Shown here piece after piece: positions 63,248-64,000 of a stretch of DNA of 64,000 nucleotides. Where the stretch lies: contig CAKQDU010000003.1 in assembly GCA_934229625.1 (NCBI GenBank), positions 1 to 64,000 on the forward strand. The letters run 5' to 3'. Position 1 is the first letter of the stretch, and the number at the start of each line of letters is the position of its first letter. This DNA is from an uncultured Alphaproteobacteria bacterium (GTDB lineage Bacteria; Pseudomonadota; Alphaproteobacteria; RF32; CAG-239). Made by a program: the position numbers and the translations under genes. Below the pieces are notes generated by a model. It was not told the DNA's origin, made no database searches, and saw only the letters and a program-made list of their open reading frames with translations.

Positions 63248-64000
63248 TTATTCAAACAACGGTACACCGCGTGACAAACGAATACGCTGAGTTTCAATCG
63301 TGGTAGACAAGTTCATCTTACCGCTCTTGATAATACCGCGCACTTGGTCACCTTTTGAACCATCCGGATTAGCAAAAACATATTCAATTTTTGCACGTTT
63401 AGGAACGCCGACCAGACTTTGGTGTAATACGGCCAGAATACCGTTTCCAACCAAGTCATAGGCCATTTCCTCGGAAATACCCGTAGCGGCTGCGTATTTT
63501 ACGATAGATTGGATAGCGTCGGTAACGGTGCTGGCGTGAATTGTGGACATAACAAGGTGGCCTGAAATAGCTGCACGCAAAGCTTCAGAGGCAATTTCAG
63601 GGTCACGAATCTCACCCAGATAAACGTAACGTGGCTTAGAACGTAACATTGATTTCAGACCTGCTTCCCAAGAGCCTCCCGGAGGAGTCATTTGTTTGCA
63701 AATTCCCAGCTCGCCGTTTACTGTGTGATATGTGCCATCCAAAGGCATTTCGACCGGGTCTTCCAGAGTAAAAGCATAACCGCCGTCACGAATTAAAAAT
63801 TCACGCAGCAAAGCCGAAAGCGTTGTCGTTTTACCAGAACCTGTGGTACCGGCAAGCAAAATAAGTCCTGGAGCACCGCTTAGTGATTTTAAGTATTTGA
63901 GCAAATGTTCTTCTATACCAAGTTTGTTAATATCCGGCACAGAGTGAGGCATTTTACGGGCGCAGTATTGCTGTCCTTCCAGCGTTACGGTTCTTTCAAC
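63248..64000 (-). CDS. PilT/DotB-family secretion or pilus-retraction ATPase (5' end outside window)
   Basis: The frame stays open to the window edge (16 codons beyond the first internal ATG at 63952), so the gene is truncated at its N-terminus here. Visible: Walker A GTTGSGKTTT, Asp box FTLEDPVEMPL, Walker B YVYLGEIRDPEIASEAL and His box GHLVMSTIHAS. These are the GspE/PilT superfamily landmarks in PilT/DotB order. The Walker B and C-terminal region resemble DotB-like ATPases of type IVB secretion more than classic PilT (which ends AIRNLIRE). Either pilus retraction or a conjugation-type system is possible; the partner genes lie outside. Confidence 0.85.
   Translation of the reverse strand, partial: VERTVTLEGQQYCARKMPHSVPDINKLGIEEHLLKYLKSLSGAPGLILLAGTTGSGKTTTLSALLREFLIRDGGYAFTLEDPVEMPLDGTYHTVNGELGICKQMTPPGGSWEAGLKSMLRSKPRYVYLGEIRDPEIASEALRAAISGHLVMSTIHASTVTDAIQSIVKYAAATGISEEMAYDLVGNGILAVLHQSLVGVPKRAKIEYVFANPDGSKGDQVRGIIKSGKMNLSTTIETQRIRLSRGVPLFE

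Overview
The window looks like part of the chromosome of an AT-rich, host-associated (probably gut, probably anaerobic or microaerobic) alphaproteobacterium. The main evidence: a CcrM-type GANTC adenine methyltransferase with its C-terminal extension; F1-ATPase genes (atpH-A-G-D-C) standing apart from any F0 genes, as is usual in Alphaproteobacteria; an FtsZ with a long acidic linker and a canonical C-terminal peptide; and A/T-rich codon use with strong AGGAG ribosome sites. Clostridial-style acetoacetate/butyrate CoA-transferase subunits and a stand-alone fragment related to anaerobic ribonucleotide reductase point to anaerobic metabolism. No species is assigned.

Layout, left half (mostly minus strand). 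1-3.5 kb: a large coiled-coil protein of unknown role, a coding remnant, and a type IV pilin-like protein preceded by a structured leader RNA ending in a terminator. 3.7-7.6 kb: ccrM, two tandem Ppx/GppA paralogues and rlmE, tightly packed. 7.7-12.2 kb: prmA, a Xaa-Pro aminopeptidase, a periplasmic thioredoxin-fold protein, a HAD-family protein that has lost its catalytic aspartates, and a small membrane protein. 12.2-19.5 kb: a lipoprotein (plus strand), the CoA-transferase pair, clpB, a 679-residue protein with an HNH-like motif, and the NrdD-like mini-protein. 19.9-24.8 kb: the F1-ATPase operon. 24.9 kb: a secreted protein of unknown function.

Layout, right half. 25.8-32.7 kb (plus): a reduced division/cell-wall cluster, mraY-ftsW-murB-ftsQ-ftsA-ftsZ, without the murD, murG, murC and ddl genes normally interleaved. 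32.9 kb: initiator tRNA with a near-consensus promoter, followed by a gene-poor stretch of about 0.7 kb. 33.7-35.9 kb: a secreted MORN-type repeat protein, a patatin-like lipase and a PHP phosphoesterase. 35.9-40.8 kb (minus): four glycosyltransferases, one a GT10 fucosyltransferase, behind a prolyl iminopeptidase. 41-44.8 kb: an accessory patch of unrecognised, mostly secreted or membrane proteins with a duplicated 141-bp segment. 44.8-54.8 kb: an EptA-like transferase, tcdA, psd, a subtilisin autotransporter, and a fused lysophospholipid transporter/acyltransferase/acyl-ACP synthetase. 55.4-61.9 kb: glgB-glgX-malQ for glycogen/alpha-glucan turnover. The right edge holds two small membrane proteins and a secretion/pilus retraction ATPase cut by the window end.

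The envelope is the unifying theme: peptidoglycan and division genes, phospholipid synthesis and repair (psd, Aas fusion), surface glycan and lipid decoration (GT cluster, phosphoethanolamine transferase), and exported proteins (autotransporter, pilin, several signal-peptide proteins). The strongest candidates for something undescribed are the structured leader in front of the pilin gene, the stand-alone NrdD-like protein, the HNH-motif protein, and the duplicated module near 43.7-44.7 kb. All functional statements rest on motif recognition by eye; no searches were run.
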